Shown piece after piece: positions 23,451 through 34,342 of a stretch of 64,000 bases of DNA (position 1 is its first letter; every line of letters begins with the position of its first letter). The stretch is from positions 13,252,501-13,316,500 of the forward strand of contig JAPYXD010000701.1 in NCBI GenBank assembly GCA_030998225.1. The letters run 5' to 3'. This stretch comes from Diplolepis rosae. Its lineage: Eukaryota > Arthropoda > Insecta > Hymenoptera > Diplolepididae. The translations under genes and the position numbers were made by a program. Under the pieces are notes generated by a model. That model had not been told where the DNA came from. It was given only the letters and a program-made list of their open reading frames with translations, and ran no database searches.

Positions 23451-23936
23451 TGCAAAATTTTCTCTTATGATTTCCAAGTTTCACAATTGCACAATACGAC
23501 GTAAAGAGACCCAAAAAAAATTCTAAAGAATCGTTTTTTCTGAACCTATTAAAACTTGCATGTTTAAATTGTTTCACGAAAACTTATCTCTTCCGAGGTA
23601 TTGTAGCGTTCTTGAATTTTTTATTCACCCAGTATATATGTATGGGGACAGATCTGTATCATTGTATAATATTAAGAGTCACTTGTTCCGGAATATCGTA
23701 ACTATACGATCAGCTGTAAGTGTAAAGTTGGCTCCCTTGAGTTTCTGAAGACTCATGCCTTTCTCGAATTATGCATACCGATTTGCAATCTATAATATCA
23801 GCTGAAGGAAGTTGGTCACAGGAGACTCAGCTAGAATAAAAATACGAGAGATGGCAGGAACTATCTTCATAGCGGACCAACGTCTCCTAGCAGATACCAC
23901 TCTGTAAAATAAGAAATAGATTATGTAAAAACTTAC
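23451..23936. other. Probable intron of the glutamate receptor gene
   Basis: Lies 3' of the last recognised receptor exon. The next exon should continue the peptide after LYDSHD, but I found no continuation here. A minus-strand frame at 23785-23905 after a TTTTACAG (VVSARRRWSAMK) does not match the receptor. Confidence 0.4.
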
Positions 23937-24066
23937 CATCGTGGGAGTCGTAAAGGTAGATAATTTTTTTCCACTTGTAATATAAAACTGTATCGATGAT
24001 CGCTCGATGATAATCTGGTCTCATACTTATTGCAAAGTCATTAACGCCTGACGATGGAGTTAACAC
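23937..24066 (-). CDS. GluRIA: GluRIA-like AMPA-type glutamate receptor, downstream exon
   Basis: Minus-strand exon of 130 bp between an acceptor (TTCTTTTAG) and a donor (GTAAG). It reads VLTPSSGVNDFAISMRPDYH, RAIIDTVLYYKWKK, IIYLYDSHD plus one base. This is the extracellular amino-terminal (ATD/LIVBP-like) domain of an ionotropic glutamate receptor. The SMRPDYHRAIIDT and YLYDSHDG blocks are those of insect GluRIA. It follows in phase 0 from the exon at 27974-28101. The protein is a synaptic glutamate-gated cation channel subunit in the plasma membrane. The pore and ligand-binding domains are not in view. The frame is clean, so this looks like a live gene. Confidence 0.9.
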
Positions 24067-24390
24067 CTAAAAGAAAAATTTACAATCATGAATAGGAAGA
24101 GTAAACTTGGATTATTTTCTTTTTGAATTGAACTTTTGATTTAAAATACAAGGCGGAATAGCTAAGAAGAAATCAGCTTTAAGAAAATATTATACTTGTA
24201 AAACTTTAATACTCTGCGTGTAGATTTATAAAAGTTTAGAACTATAAACTTTCTGAATTAATTTCGACTTAATTTAATCAATTTTAGGGACTTACATTCG
24301 TATTTTTATATATTAAATTCTTTCGACGAACTGACACCTGACTTTTCAATTCTATGAAATTATTTTCTTTTTGTATTTCTCCCATTTATC

Positions 24391-25050
24391 TTAAGGTAGT
24401 TCGTTAACGAAAATTAGACCTCAGGCCAAAATAGATAATTTTGCTTTAAAGAATAGCAATATTATTATTGAAGGGCTAATTTGAAAGAGAAAAAATTATT
24501 TTTTATGAAAAAAATTTGAAACAAAAAAATAATTTTTATTTTTGCCCAAACTTATTTTCTTATCGCTCGAAGCCAAATTTTTAAAAAATGATCCGATTCT
24601 AATAAATCACGGCTCATTTTTTTAGGAAATAGATTCTCTATAACATGACCGTTTTCTATTTTTGAAATTGAATTAATTATTATCAAATACAGCAATTTGT
24701 TTATAAAAATTTTGTTTTGAAAAATTGTTTTTTTATAATTTCAGCCATGAAAGAATTCATTATCAAAAATTGGAAACAGTCATGTTGTAGAGAATCTTTT
24801 TCCTAAAAAAATGAACCGTGATTTATTAGAATCGCATAATTTTTTAAAATTTGGCTCGAAGCAATAAGAAAATAAGTTTGGGCAAAAATAAAATTTATTA
24901 ATAAAATTATTTTTTTGTGTTTCAAATTTCTTTCATGAAGAATAATCTTTTTTCTTTCAAATTAGCCCTTCAATAATAATATTGCTATTCTTGAAAGCAA
25001 AATTATCTATTTTTGCCTGAGGTCTAATTTTCGTGATCGAACTTTCTTAA
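24391..25050. mobile_element. MITE-A copy 4, in the receptor intron
   Basis: TTAA at both borders (24391-24394, 25047-25050), with ends GGTAGTTCG and CGAACTTTC. The body matches other copies but is among the more diverged. It lies in the intron between the two receptor exons. Confidence 0.8.
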
Positions 25051-26662
25051 TGACATAATTGCAGTTTTATTTAACCGTGTAGAGAGTGCATTACAATTTT
25101 TTAAAACTTATCTTCCTTTTGAAATTTATGACACTCTCTTTTACAGTCACAGCGATTTCTTTTCAAGTACTGAATAAGGCCAGACCATAATAATCGTTAA
25201 GTGTAAGAGTGGGAGAAATATAAGCTATCAATTTTATGACGGAAATTTGTTTTTTGTGTTTCTTCATAAAAACATTGAAAGTACTATTTTGAATTAATTT
25301 CACAAAGTGATTCAAGAACTCCATTTCAAAGTAAAAGATTTATCCTCTGATTTCATAAGAATGCATTTTTTTCATTTAAAATATTTAGTTATGTATCAAT
25401 CAGGAGAATAACCTTGTATTCTCGTTGGAGTATTGATGATGCGAGAATAATGTTTGATGGTAAAAACCAATTTTTGTTTGGGTGTAAACCTGAAAAATAA
25501 GACGCTAATATCATTGTTTGTCTGATTTTTTCGATTAGATTGAATTATTCCAGTTAATTAAATATACCTCAATTATAATACTATTATACTTATCGAACCG
25601 TATCGTCAAAAAAATGTCCAAGAAAACCTGTTCTTGCATCATTTTAATCTTTTGCATAATTGCCTCCGACTCACTATTGTAAAAGTTCAATTAATTATCT
25701 TTATCACGCGTTCGCAAATCACGTTGAGTTTATTATTTGTCTCTATATGATACAAATCCTTCACATTTAATATTTTTTTATGCTTTTTATTCATGAAATT
25801 CCAACAAAAATTATACAAAGCTTAATAACCGTTCTCGATTTGACTGCATAATTTTGAAATAATGAACTTCTTCTATATTTTGCACAACATCTCTTCAATC
25901 TTTCCGGTCATAATCGTAAAGACCTGCCGTTATTGGTTTATCCTATAATATATGATATGTGTAACGATCTCTTTTTTTGGAATGACGATAAATTTTATTT
26001 TGCCAGAAAACCCATTCTGATGTAATTATGTAATGTTTATTTTCGAAGCTATTTCAGATAATCTTCTCAAGAAGCTAAATCCAACGGACATTTTTTTTAA
26101 AAGTAACCTTTAATCCGGAATTGTATGGAAAGAAAATATTTATTTTCTATTTTTCAGTCTTCATAAAACAGCCATACTTCAAATTATTTTGCTACTTTTT
26201 TCTGAAAACTTTTATTAACCTTGAAGCATTATATATATCAGTAATATATTTCTTTAATCTTTTTATTTTATCACGAATGATAAATTTACGATTTCGAACA
26301 TTCTGCTATTTATTCTTTCTAAAAACCCATCAAAAACTTATTTTTCATATGCTTTTATTTTTTATGAATAAAAATTTTCTATTCGAAACCTTCAGTTTAA
26401 TGGGTATTCAAAATCCTTAGTAGAGAATTTCACGAGGTGAAATATTTATTCTAACACAATATTTGAGTAAAAAAGTAAAAGAAATAATTAGACTATTTGA
26501 AAAAAACAAACATTTCATCATGTTGAAGGTCTTGCATAATTTTTGCTGGACCTTGCTATTAATTTAGTTTATTATCTCTTACATATAATAATAGCTTTTA
26601 AGAAAAAAGTATTAAGTGGATAATGAATTTAGAAACATTTATAGGTGGAAATTTAATAAGTG
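25051..26662. other. Receptor intron, no gene recognised
   Basis: AT-rich intronic sequence. The plus-strand frame of 99 codons at 26121-26420 is dominated by Phe, Leu, Ile and Tyr as expected from T-rich DNA, and is antisense to the receptor. I do not call it. Confidence 0.45.
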
Positions 26663-26946
26663 TACACGGAGAAACTTTTTATATCAATTTTTACTATAGT
26701 ATTTTTCAATTTAAGGAAAAACGTATCACTTTGAGAATTTTTGTTAGTAAAAATACTAAACTTTATAATAATCATATGAAACTTTAGTATAAACTATAGT
26801 AAAATTTGCTATGAACTATGCTGAAGTTTCATATCATTATTATAAAGTTTAGTATTTTTACTAACAAAAATTCTCAAAGTGATACGTTTTTCCTTAAATT
26901 GAAAAATACCATAGTAAAAATTGATATAAAAAAGTTTCTCCGTGTA
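26663..26946. mobile_element. Near-perfect palindromic MITE, CACGGAG ends, TA target
   Basis: TACACGGAGAAACTTTTTAT is mirrored by ATAAAAAAGTTTCTCCGTGTA at the other end. About 140 bp of each arm pair almost base for base, through AAACGTATCACTTTGAGAAT and ACTAAACTTTATAATAA. TA lies on both sides (26663-26664, 26945-26946). The arm identity indicates a young insertion or recent gene conversion. It lies in the receptor intron. Confidence 0.85.
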
Positions 26947-27973
26947 GTACCGAGGAGATTTATGGATTAATGTGTTCTGATTTGAATTCGATTTCTCATC
27001 ATTATTTATTGATTTTTTTTTTTTTAAATTCAGGACTCCAGATCAGTAAAAGTGTTCGCGAAAAGCAAGTAAAATTATTTTCAAAATAAATTAGTAAATT
27101 TAATAATTTTATGAGTCTTTTTTTTCTCTTGTAGATTTAGAGAGAGAATAATGAATAATAATTGTAATTAGAAAAGTTATTGAAACCAAAGTTAAGAATT
27201 TTTAAAAACGATTGATAAACTTACAGAAAGTATGCTCACTGTTAATTGTAGATGATTTTGGTAGATTACTCTATTGGAAGAAAGATATTTTAGATGAAAA
27301 TTGTCCATTTAATAATATTTGTCTAGAGTTTTTGATTTTGCTTCCATTTTTTATAAAAGTGGCAATTCGGAAAAGTTAAAGTCAAAGTTACTATCGTCTC
27401 AGTTATTTTCATTTAGAATATTTTTTTATCAATTTTTTTTAGTGAAAGTAAGAAAAATTTTATCTCGAATAGAATAATTCATGAAAAGTTTCAATCGGAT
27501 AAAAATTATACATTTTTTATGGTCGGAATCGATTAACAAATTTTAGTTTTTAGTTATTTTTTGATAATATGATTCCACCATTAAAAAATCCATAATTTTT
27601 GTCTCATTCAAACTTTTAATGACTTACTTAATTTGAAAAAAAATTACCCACAATTTTACTTAAAAAACTCGTGAAAGTAAAACCATAAATGAAAAACTAA
27701 GGGAATGGTCGATTCGACTAACGTTCTTTCCGACTGTCCATCCAATTCTTCTTTAAACGGAAGCAGAAACGTCAAAACATAAACAAACATTTAAAAATAA
27801 ACAACCGTAATCTGAAATTTTTTTTTGATTCTTTGCTTTGAGTTTTTTTTCAAAATTAATTCCAATTATCAATGAGAATATTTTTCTCGATTTCATGAAT
27901 CAGTTTTGAAATTTTTTTATTTCAAAGTGATGATAATAAAGGGACATTCTAAAACATGTAAATATTATCTTAC
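26947..27973. other. Receptor intron, no gene recognised
   Basis: AT-rich with many T and A runs, no repeats shared elsewhere. It leads to the splice donor at 27972-27973 (minus strand GTAAGATA). Confidence 0.45.
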
Positions 27974-28101
27974 CTTTTCTGGAAACCAAGGTGTTACGAA
28001 TGGCATCTGGAAGGTGTTACTATAGGAGTGCAGAGTATCGAATGAATCCGGGCTGACAGCGCCCAACATCGAAAAAACTCCTCTGCTGAACTGACCACAG
28101 A
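27974..28101 (-). CDS. GluRIA: GluRIA-like AMPA-type glutamate receptor, upstream exon
   Basis: Minus-strand exon of 128 bp with acceptor AACATTACAG and donor GTAAGATA. After a split first codon it reads CGQFSRGVFSMLGAVSPDSF, DTLHSYSNTFQMPF, VTPWFPEK and joins in frame to the exon at 23937-24066. The FSRGVFSML and FDTLHSYSNTFQMPFVTPW blocks are characteristic of insect GluRIA in the amino-terminal domain, which governs subunit assembly. The preceding exon (signal peptide and start of the domain) must lie to the right, but I could not identify it. The intron between these exons is 3907 bp. Confidence 0.92.
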
Positions 28102-28478
28102 CTGTAATGTTAAATATAAACATTAGTGAAAGGAAACTAGCCTTTATTTTAACGTCATGATAAAGGCTTTAACCTTCTATATTTAATTCACTCTACATTC
28201 ACTATCAATAAGAATAAATAGTTCATTCTCCCCATTATTACCATTTTGATATCCTATATAGTCATTGCGAAATAGAGTTCCAATGATACTGCAAATTTAT
28301 GATTTAATAATATAATTCAAATGTTAATTTCTGACTTTCGTGTTTGAGTAAAGAGTAATAACTTGACATGGTTATATATACTTTTATGATGTTGGACATT
28401 TTTGAAAAAGGTTATATTATACTAGGATACAAAGGTGTCTATTCAATAAGCTGAAGTTTTCATTCTATTGAACAGAAG

Positions 28479-28499
28479 TATATATATATATATATATAT
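28479..28499. repeat. (TA)n microsatellite
   Basis: Ten consecutive TA units plus a final T. Confidence 0.95.
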
Positions 28500-29367
28500 C
28501 TTGAATCGTAGCTGAATGGATGGTGTGCTTACAATACTTCTATTCAGAATTTTATTTGTAATTCAACGGATCATTACCTTGTTAAAATCATTATTATGTT
28601 TGTGGGGCGCATATAAAATGTACATTTATAGTAAAGATAATTACTGAACACAGTGGATGTGTAATTGGATTGGAAAGTGTACTTTGTAAAAATGCAATTT
28701 ATCCTGATCCTGCGGTAAAAATCCATCTAGCTTTCTATAACGTTCTGTGTCCGATCTTTTTCAGTAATGATGTTACTAGGGAGAAAGAAAACTTTCCTTT
28801 ACTACGATCGATTCATGGACCGAAGTAAACTTAATAAAGTTTGTTAACTTTAAGAGCTTTACGATATCCTTCGATTATTCCAAATTGAAGAGATAAAAAG
28901 CCTTATCAAGAATTCCTCGAATGAGTGACTGAAATACAATTTTCTCGAAACATGGAGTATTTTTTGGAAGCAAATATTAAGGTTCATTCGTTTGAAATTT
29001 TTAGCTTACTCATGGTAAATTGGCTGGTGAAAATGGGAAAAGCTGACCTCTTATTAACCGCTTTTGTGATCATTAGCATTTCAGTGAAATTTCATGAAAA
29101 TTATGCATAGCCTGTTCGAATTTAATTATTCTTTTGTGTGAACTCAAAAGCCATTTTAGCCTATTTCTCTTAGCTTCGCGAGCGTTGCTGGAATCCCGAA
29201 ATCCAGCAAGTTGCTCATTCTAGCAATGGCATTTATCGTCGAGTACCCCAAGGGTACGTTTATATTCATAAGCATAATGGCCCGAGTCATGATATACGAC
29301 TGTCTTGGTCAAGGCTGTCCCTTTACGTTCTCGTCATTATTAATCCTGGTTCTGCGTTTCCTGACGC

Positions 29368-29383
29368 GATGTGACGTCACATC
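29368..29383. promoter_or_regulatory. Palindromic CRE-like site
   Basis: GATGTGACGTCACATC is a perfect 16-bp palindrome containing the full cAMP-response element TGACGTCA. It sits in a GC-richer island upstream (minus-strand sense) of the receptor exons. A CREB-type role is inference only. Confidence 0.35.
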
Positions 29384-30063
29384 TTAAATTTATCACTAGC
29401 TGAATTCAGCTTCCGTTTCACATGAAAGTCACAATGGCCCTGATGACACCTTATCCGAAAGGCGATCACTTGAAGGGATATTTGTTAGGGTCTAACCTGA
29501 GGAATTATCCTTTCGGTCCAATAAATTTAGATTAGGAGATGATGGTACGCAGTTAAAACTGATGGTACTAATTTTCTTCAGCTCAGTCTGGTGTGAGAGG
29601 CGCATAAATTCTATTTGTTATAAATTTCATCTGCCCAAAATTGGTTTTACCGAATGGTCGTGAACCATAATGTCTCTGGACTAGAATCATTATTTTGTCT
29701 CATTTTTATATAACTGAATTACCACATTTCATGCGCCAAAATTTTTATTCGAGCTAATTAGGCTTTTTTTGTAATTTTCCCTTAACTTGATATTTATTTA
29801 GAAGAATCACAATTTGTCAGGATTATTTTAACCTTTTCCATGATGATTCAAACGCGAAATTTTGGATTATTAGTGCTTGAGTTATTATACTGATGATTTT
29901 TCGATGGAGAGAAAATTGAGTTGAAGGATAATGATTTCAAAACTTAGACAGAGAGGAAAATATGTTTCTGAATTCTATCAAGATACTCATCCCTTTTCAA
30001 GGAATCAAATATTTTACGATTTACCATTTATCTTTTAGTAGTTACAATGAAGAAGCTTATTCT

Positions 30064-30340
30064 TACTCTCTAAATATGAATCAGTCAAAATCTACAGATT
30101 ATCAGTGAAATTTGACTGATTCAAATAGCTAAAAAGAGGTTACTGCGAATCATTCAAATTTCACTGATTACTTCAGTGAAAAGTAACTGATTTAACAGTG
30201 GAAAATATTGTTTTCACTAATTAAACAGTGAAAATTAACTGATTTAACACTGAAAAATATTGTTTCCACTGATGATTCAGTGAAAAGGCAAATCACTGAT
30301 TCATTCAGTGAAAATTTGACTGATTCAGATTTAGAGAGTA
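30064..30340. mobile_element. CACTGATT-rich MITE, single copy with TA borders
   Basis: CTCTCTAAATATGAATCAGT is mirrored by ACTGATTCAGATTTAGAGAG, with TA on each side. The inside is built from alternating CAGTGAAA and ACTGATT words, so it forms many overlapping hairpins. It is related to the cluster at 22306-23173. Confidence 0.75.
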
Positions 30341-31761
30341 CAATACTTACTATCGTATGAGTTACCATCCGTGTTATATAGTACTGATTGCAATACAGAT
30401 AGTAACCCATGCATAAGTTTAATTCACAAATAGGTATAAGCATGTTGATGGTAAACTGTTAGCGAATTTTCTCACTGTGTAATTTACCCAAGTACTTATG
30501 CCAGATGAAGTTGAAAAAATGTTAGGTGTTTGTTTATTGATAATTTATGGAAAAATTTTGTAAATTGTACAGAATTTTGAGCATATTTATGAATTTGCAT
30601 TGAGTTCAAGAATTCATTTAGTCTTGGATATCAAAAGTAAATTCACACATTGGAAAAGGAAAATCGGAAAATATCTAAATTTGGAAGACATATCCAGTAA
30701 AGTATCCCTTCTGTCCAAAAATACAACAATACAATTTTTTCTAGGAAATGAGAAATAATTAAATAATTAAATTAAACATTTATTCAATTTAATTATATGT
30801 CGTCGTTATTACTGGAAATAATAAAACAAAAGTGTCATTACTGAGTATTAAAATGCAAAAACATGGCTAATACTATGCTGCATTCATGTAAATTATGTAT
30901 AGATTATTATACGAAATACAAGTCAGATTTGTGTGAAAAAATTCATTTTCATATTTAAACAATAAAATTTAAAACAATCTCCAAAAAAGTAGGTGAAAAC
31001 AGAAAAAAACCTTCGAGAATACTCAACAGGTTGAAACTTGCTAGCGCTCGTGCTCAAAGCGCTCCACGCGATTGCGCGACGTTGCGCGACAGTTTTTTTT
31101 TTAACTCGGCACTGTTTCTTTATTTATGAATATAACTGCGTGCAATTTCTAAAAAAAAGGCACAAGTTTCGGAGGCCCTGAGTTTGTTATTAAGTATTTT
31201 ATAAACAATATTGATGGAAAAACGACGTTTTTAATTTTTATCTCGAAAATTGTTCGTCGAATTAAAAAATTTCAAATAAGAAAAAGATGCACCTCGACGC
31301 TAAAAGTAACCACATATTTTTTATTTCGAATTTTTATGCATTTTGACTTTTTATTGATTATCGGGAAAATACTGTTAAGTATAAGTGTTACGCTACATTT
31401 TTTTGGGTGATCTGAAACAAAAAAAAAGTAAAAGTTTTCGATCAATAACATAATTTCGCTCTATATGAACCTATAAAAACAAAAAATTACAAAATTGTAA
31501 ATTTGGCGTTAAAAAAAAAACTTCAATTTTTTACACTTTTTTGCTACATCAATGTCAAAAAATTCCTTTTAAAACGAATGACTTTAAATATATAGGTTCG
31601 TCTAGGAAACAATATTATAAAGTGAATTCGTACACAATTTGAGTCAGATCGGTCGATTAATTTTTAAGTGATACTGCACGCCAATTTGAAAAATGCAGTT
31701 TTGAGAAAAACGCGTTTAAAGTTTTTGCACATGAAAACTATTGATTTTAGTGACTCACTGA
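30341..31761. other. No gene recognised; non-coding part of a Mutator-like element near the end
   Basis: 30341-31020 is AT-rich. 31035-31110 has a GC-richer block with GCGCGACGTTGCGCGAC. 31500-31740 (GAAAAACGCGTTTAAAGTTT) resembles non-coding flanks of the other Mutator-like remnants at 34950, 36930, 43750 and 58490. Confidence 0.4.
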
Positions 31762-32265
31762 TTAATCTGCGAGCCGAAGCGTATACAATAGTTCTCCAGC
31801 CTCATCAAAAATTAGGTTGTGCTGGAGCAATTCTTCTTTTCGAGCTAGTCGAGCTTCCTTCCTCTGTAAGAAGCTGCTCCGGTTCTGTCGAACCATGCAG
31901 TCACGGTCCAAGTTCGCGACAAATATCTGTCATCTAATTCCAATTTGGATTTCGAGCTCATTCATTACTCATAAAATGGGACTATATCCCCCACTGAATT
32001 TTCCAGCAACCAAGGAAGAAGCTATTTCAACAATTTTCAGCCCAGAATGCAGATTTTTTGGGGTCCTAAGCCAAACGGTTGAATTAAAATTTTCATTTGC
32101 ATTCTGGGTATGGCCACTCAAACATCTTTGAAGTAAATCCTCTCTCGATAAATCTTCGTAAATAGGAAGAAGATGTTTTTTCAAACTTTCGTGAAGTGGT
32201 GGAGAAAAATCTGCAAGTATACCTGCGGCGCACATGCGACGCGCTCCGAGATTAGTCACGCTCAC
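31762..32265 (-). pseudogene. Mutator-like transposase, C-terminal remnant
   Basis: The minus-strand reading begins MSVTNLGARRM and contains LSREDLLQRCLSGHTQNANE, NFNSTVWLRTPK and VEIASSLVAGKFSGGY. The TQNANE(S)FNS-(I/V)W pattern is that of the C-terminal part of arthropod Mutator-like transposases. The frame stops at 31969, then resumes in another frame as NRSSFLQRKEARLARKEELL to a terminal GELLYTLRLAD-stop. The same charged region and LY-x-x-G-I-x-D ending occur at 34754-34948 and 43520-43681. Catalytic residues are not included, and the gene is broken. Confidence 0.6.
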
Positions 32266-32470
32266 AGGCTGTAACTTTCTTAGGACTTTGAATTTCGCTT
32301 TAAAACTTTTGCACGATATTCTTGAAGGTACAAACTAATTTTTCATGTAAAAATAAAATCGATGTTTTGAGTGTTGTAAAGGTATTTCTCCTCTTAATCA
32401 AGCATTGGAATATGTACGAGATCTGTCCGGAAAGTATCGGGCCTACCTTTATATCTCCGCGCTGGCGTTA

Positions 32471-33385
32471 TTATTCATCATCGAACGGGTGACATCCTTC
32501 AAAGTAATCCCCACTTGATTGAATAACAGGGTTCCAGCGATGTTTCCACTTCTCGAAACAGTCCTGGAACTCACTTTTAGGGATGGCCTTGACTACGCTC
32601 GTCGCATTATTTTCAACCGTCGTTTTGTCATCGAATCACTGTCCTTTGAGTGGTTTTTTGAGTTTTGGAAACAGCCAAAAGTCACAGGGGGCTAGGTCGG
32701 GACTGTACGGAGGTTGTCGAAGCAATGTGATACTGTATTTAGCCAGAAACTGTTGCACAAGATTCGATGAATGCGTTGGCGCGTTCACTCAAAAAACAAG
32801 TGTGTTACTTCTACACGTGAATCACGATAGTAACTTTTTAGGCATTTGAAGTGTGTAGTTTTAATACACATTACAAACGTAACGTTTAATTTTCAAACAC
32901 TTTAACGTTTTGTACTCAAAATGTGTGTTAAAAATACACATTTTAAATGCCTAAAATGTTACTATCGTGATTCACGTGTAGATGTAACACACTTGTTTTT
33001 AGAGTGTTATCGTGGTGAAGAAGCCAGTCACCGCACACACGCGAGTCATTCCTAAAATCTTGTTCAAAATTTCCCAAACAGTAGTTTTCGGTATTCCGAG
33101 ATCATTTTCTAGTTCACGAACAGTTAATCGACGATCACCTTCAATCGCAAATCGCACCCGCTCAATATTATCCAATGTTTTTGTCTTCGAAGGTCGGCCA
33201 GAACAAGAATCACTATCAACAGAAGTGCGGCCTCCTTTAAAACGATTATGCCACTCTTTTATTCGTGTTTTGCTCATACACTCATTCCTAAAGGCCTTCT
33301 GCATCATCTCAATAGTTTCCGAACTCTTTTTTCCGAGTTGAAAACAAAATTTGATGCAAATTCGTTGATCTTATTTTTCAGTCAT
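32471..33385 (-). pseudogene. Mariner transposase 3, interrupted and deleted
   Basis: It starts MTEK-stop-DQRICIKFCFQ, continues LGKKSSETIEMMQKAFRNEC, MSKTRIKEWHNRFKGGRTSV, SGRPSKT, NIERVRFAIEGDRRLTVREL and WEILNKILGM-RVCA. It then jumps to the C-terminal FFTTIT-R region (equivalent of HHDNAPAH) where the MITE is inserted. A late SGDYFEGCHPFDDE with double stop marks the C-terminus at 32471. There is a stop at codon 5, a central deletion and an insertion, so it is dead. Confidence 0.82.
32786..33006. mobile_element. 221-bp palindromic MITE in mariner 3
   Basis: CACTCAAAAAACAAGTGTGT is mirrored by ACACACTTGTTTTTAGAGTG. The arms continue through CTACACGTGAATCACGATAG and its inverse. The mariner reading resumes directly on both sides (GGCGCGTT and TTATCGTGG), giving at most a 2-bp TT duplication. 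The superfamily is unknown. Confidence 0.75.
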
Positions 33386-33630
33386 TTTTAACAATCACAA
33401 AATCCACCGAACTCAAAAATAGCTTTGTAAACAAAGACACGCTGCGCATGAACTGTTGAGACTATTAAATTAGCATGCGACACTGGCGGTCATTTCACGA
33501 ACTACACAATATGGCCGCTACCACGGACAAACGTCAATGTTGTCATAAGGAGTAATTGAGTTATTTGCCTTTTTATTTTGTAATCAATTCCGTGTTATGA
33601 ATTTTTAATCGATACCGTGTTGTAAATAAA

Positions 33631-33912
33631 ATGGAATTCCCGACCGGGTATAGGAAAACAAGCGGTGGTGGACGCAGTTGCCTTCCAAATTGTGAATCCG
33701 TGAAGAGAAAAAGTAACAATATTAGTTTTCACACCGTGCCAGCACGAAATAGTGTTCAAAAAGTTGAACGAAAAAATGTATTCGGTGATTCCGAATACGT
33801 CAATAAACGGGCTGAGTGGCTAAGGATTCTAAAAGCTAAAGACGAGGAAAAGGAACTTTTAGTTTGTTCGCTGCACTTTGTAAAAGACGACTACAGTTTT
33901 CCAGATAATTAA
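33631..33912 (+). pseudogene. THAP-type zinc-finger domain, truncated
   Basis: 93 codons starting MEFPTGYRKTSGGGR. The C2CH signature is complete: CLPNC near residues 19-23, ISFHTVP, then AEWLRILKAK with the invariant Trp, then CSLHF with the last Cys and His. THAP domains bind DNA and are found in P-element transposases, related elements and host regulators. A stop after SFPDN cuts the domain just before what reads, past the stop, as FRLKYN, the place of the usual basic C-terminal edge. No catalytic domain follows. It sits in the 930-bp insert inside mariner 3. Confidence 0.75.
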
Positions 33913-33949
33913 TTTCGTTTAAAATATAATGAAAATTAATAAATATTTT

Positions 33950-34342
33950 TCATTTTAAAAACATATACAACACATACCGGTTACAAAACAGCAAGACAGC
34001 TACGATGTGCTTGCAACAGTGGCTTGAGCCGGCTTTGCAGGAGCAATCCATCTTTTTGACGAAAATGTCATTGTTTTTTAAGTAAACGGACGATTCAATT
34101 GTTAAATTCCTGGTCACAACATGTGGATCAGATGTTATTCCGCTTGTTTGCAAACATAAGGCGTATAACTGTATATTTTCAGCGGTTCTTTCCGTTCCCC
34201 CGCACATAATTAAGAGGCCAGAATTTATAATTTCTTGGCCTTCGCGCATATTTCGCGTTGTAGGAGTTGTTGCAGTGTATCTGCATAACTTGCTTCGGCA
34301 CAACAGCGCCGCCGTTCCTGCGGTGGTAGTTTTTTTCGTCAA
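33950..34342 (-). pseudogene. SWIM zinc-finger fragment
   Basis: Minus-strand frame of 130 codons. The informative part is IINSGLLIMCGGTERTAENI, QLYALCLQTSGITSDPH, then MDCSCKAGSSHCCKHIVAVL. CSCKAG...CCKHI is the SWIM signature (CxC then CxH). The preceding CLQTS-x5-PH block is typical of transposon-encoded proteins that combine THAP, SWIM and a YqaJ-type nuclease. The nuclease part is absent. It ends in FLK-stop and faces the THAP frame tail to tail. Confidence 0.65.

Larger units (their letters stand above)
28102..30063. other. Receptor intron or 5' region, no exon recognised
   Basis: AT-rich to 29110, with a TA microsatellite at 28479-28499. 29150-29560 is markedly less AT-rich and contains a palindromic CRE-like site, but its frames are broken by stops on both strands. 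It could be a regulatory or 5' untranslated region of the receptor gene. Confidence 0.4.

Noticed and set aside
23785..23905. Possible next receptor exon after TTTTACAG on the minus strand (VVSARRRWSAMK)
   Set aside because: Does not continue the GluRIA peptide after LYDSHD in any phase, and has no donor in a sensible place.
26121..26420. 99-codon plus-strand frame rich in Phe and Leu
   Set aside because: T-rich intronic DNA antisense to the receptor gene; the composition alone explains it.
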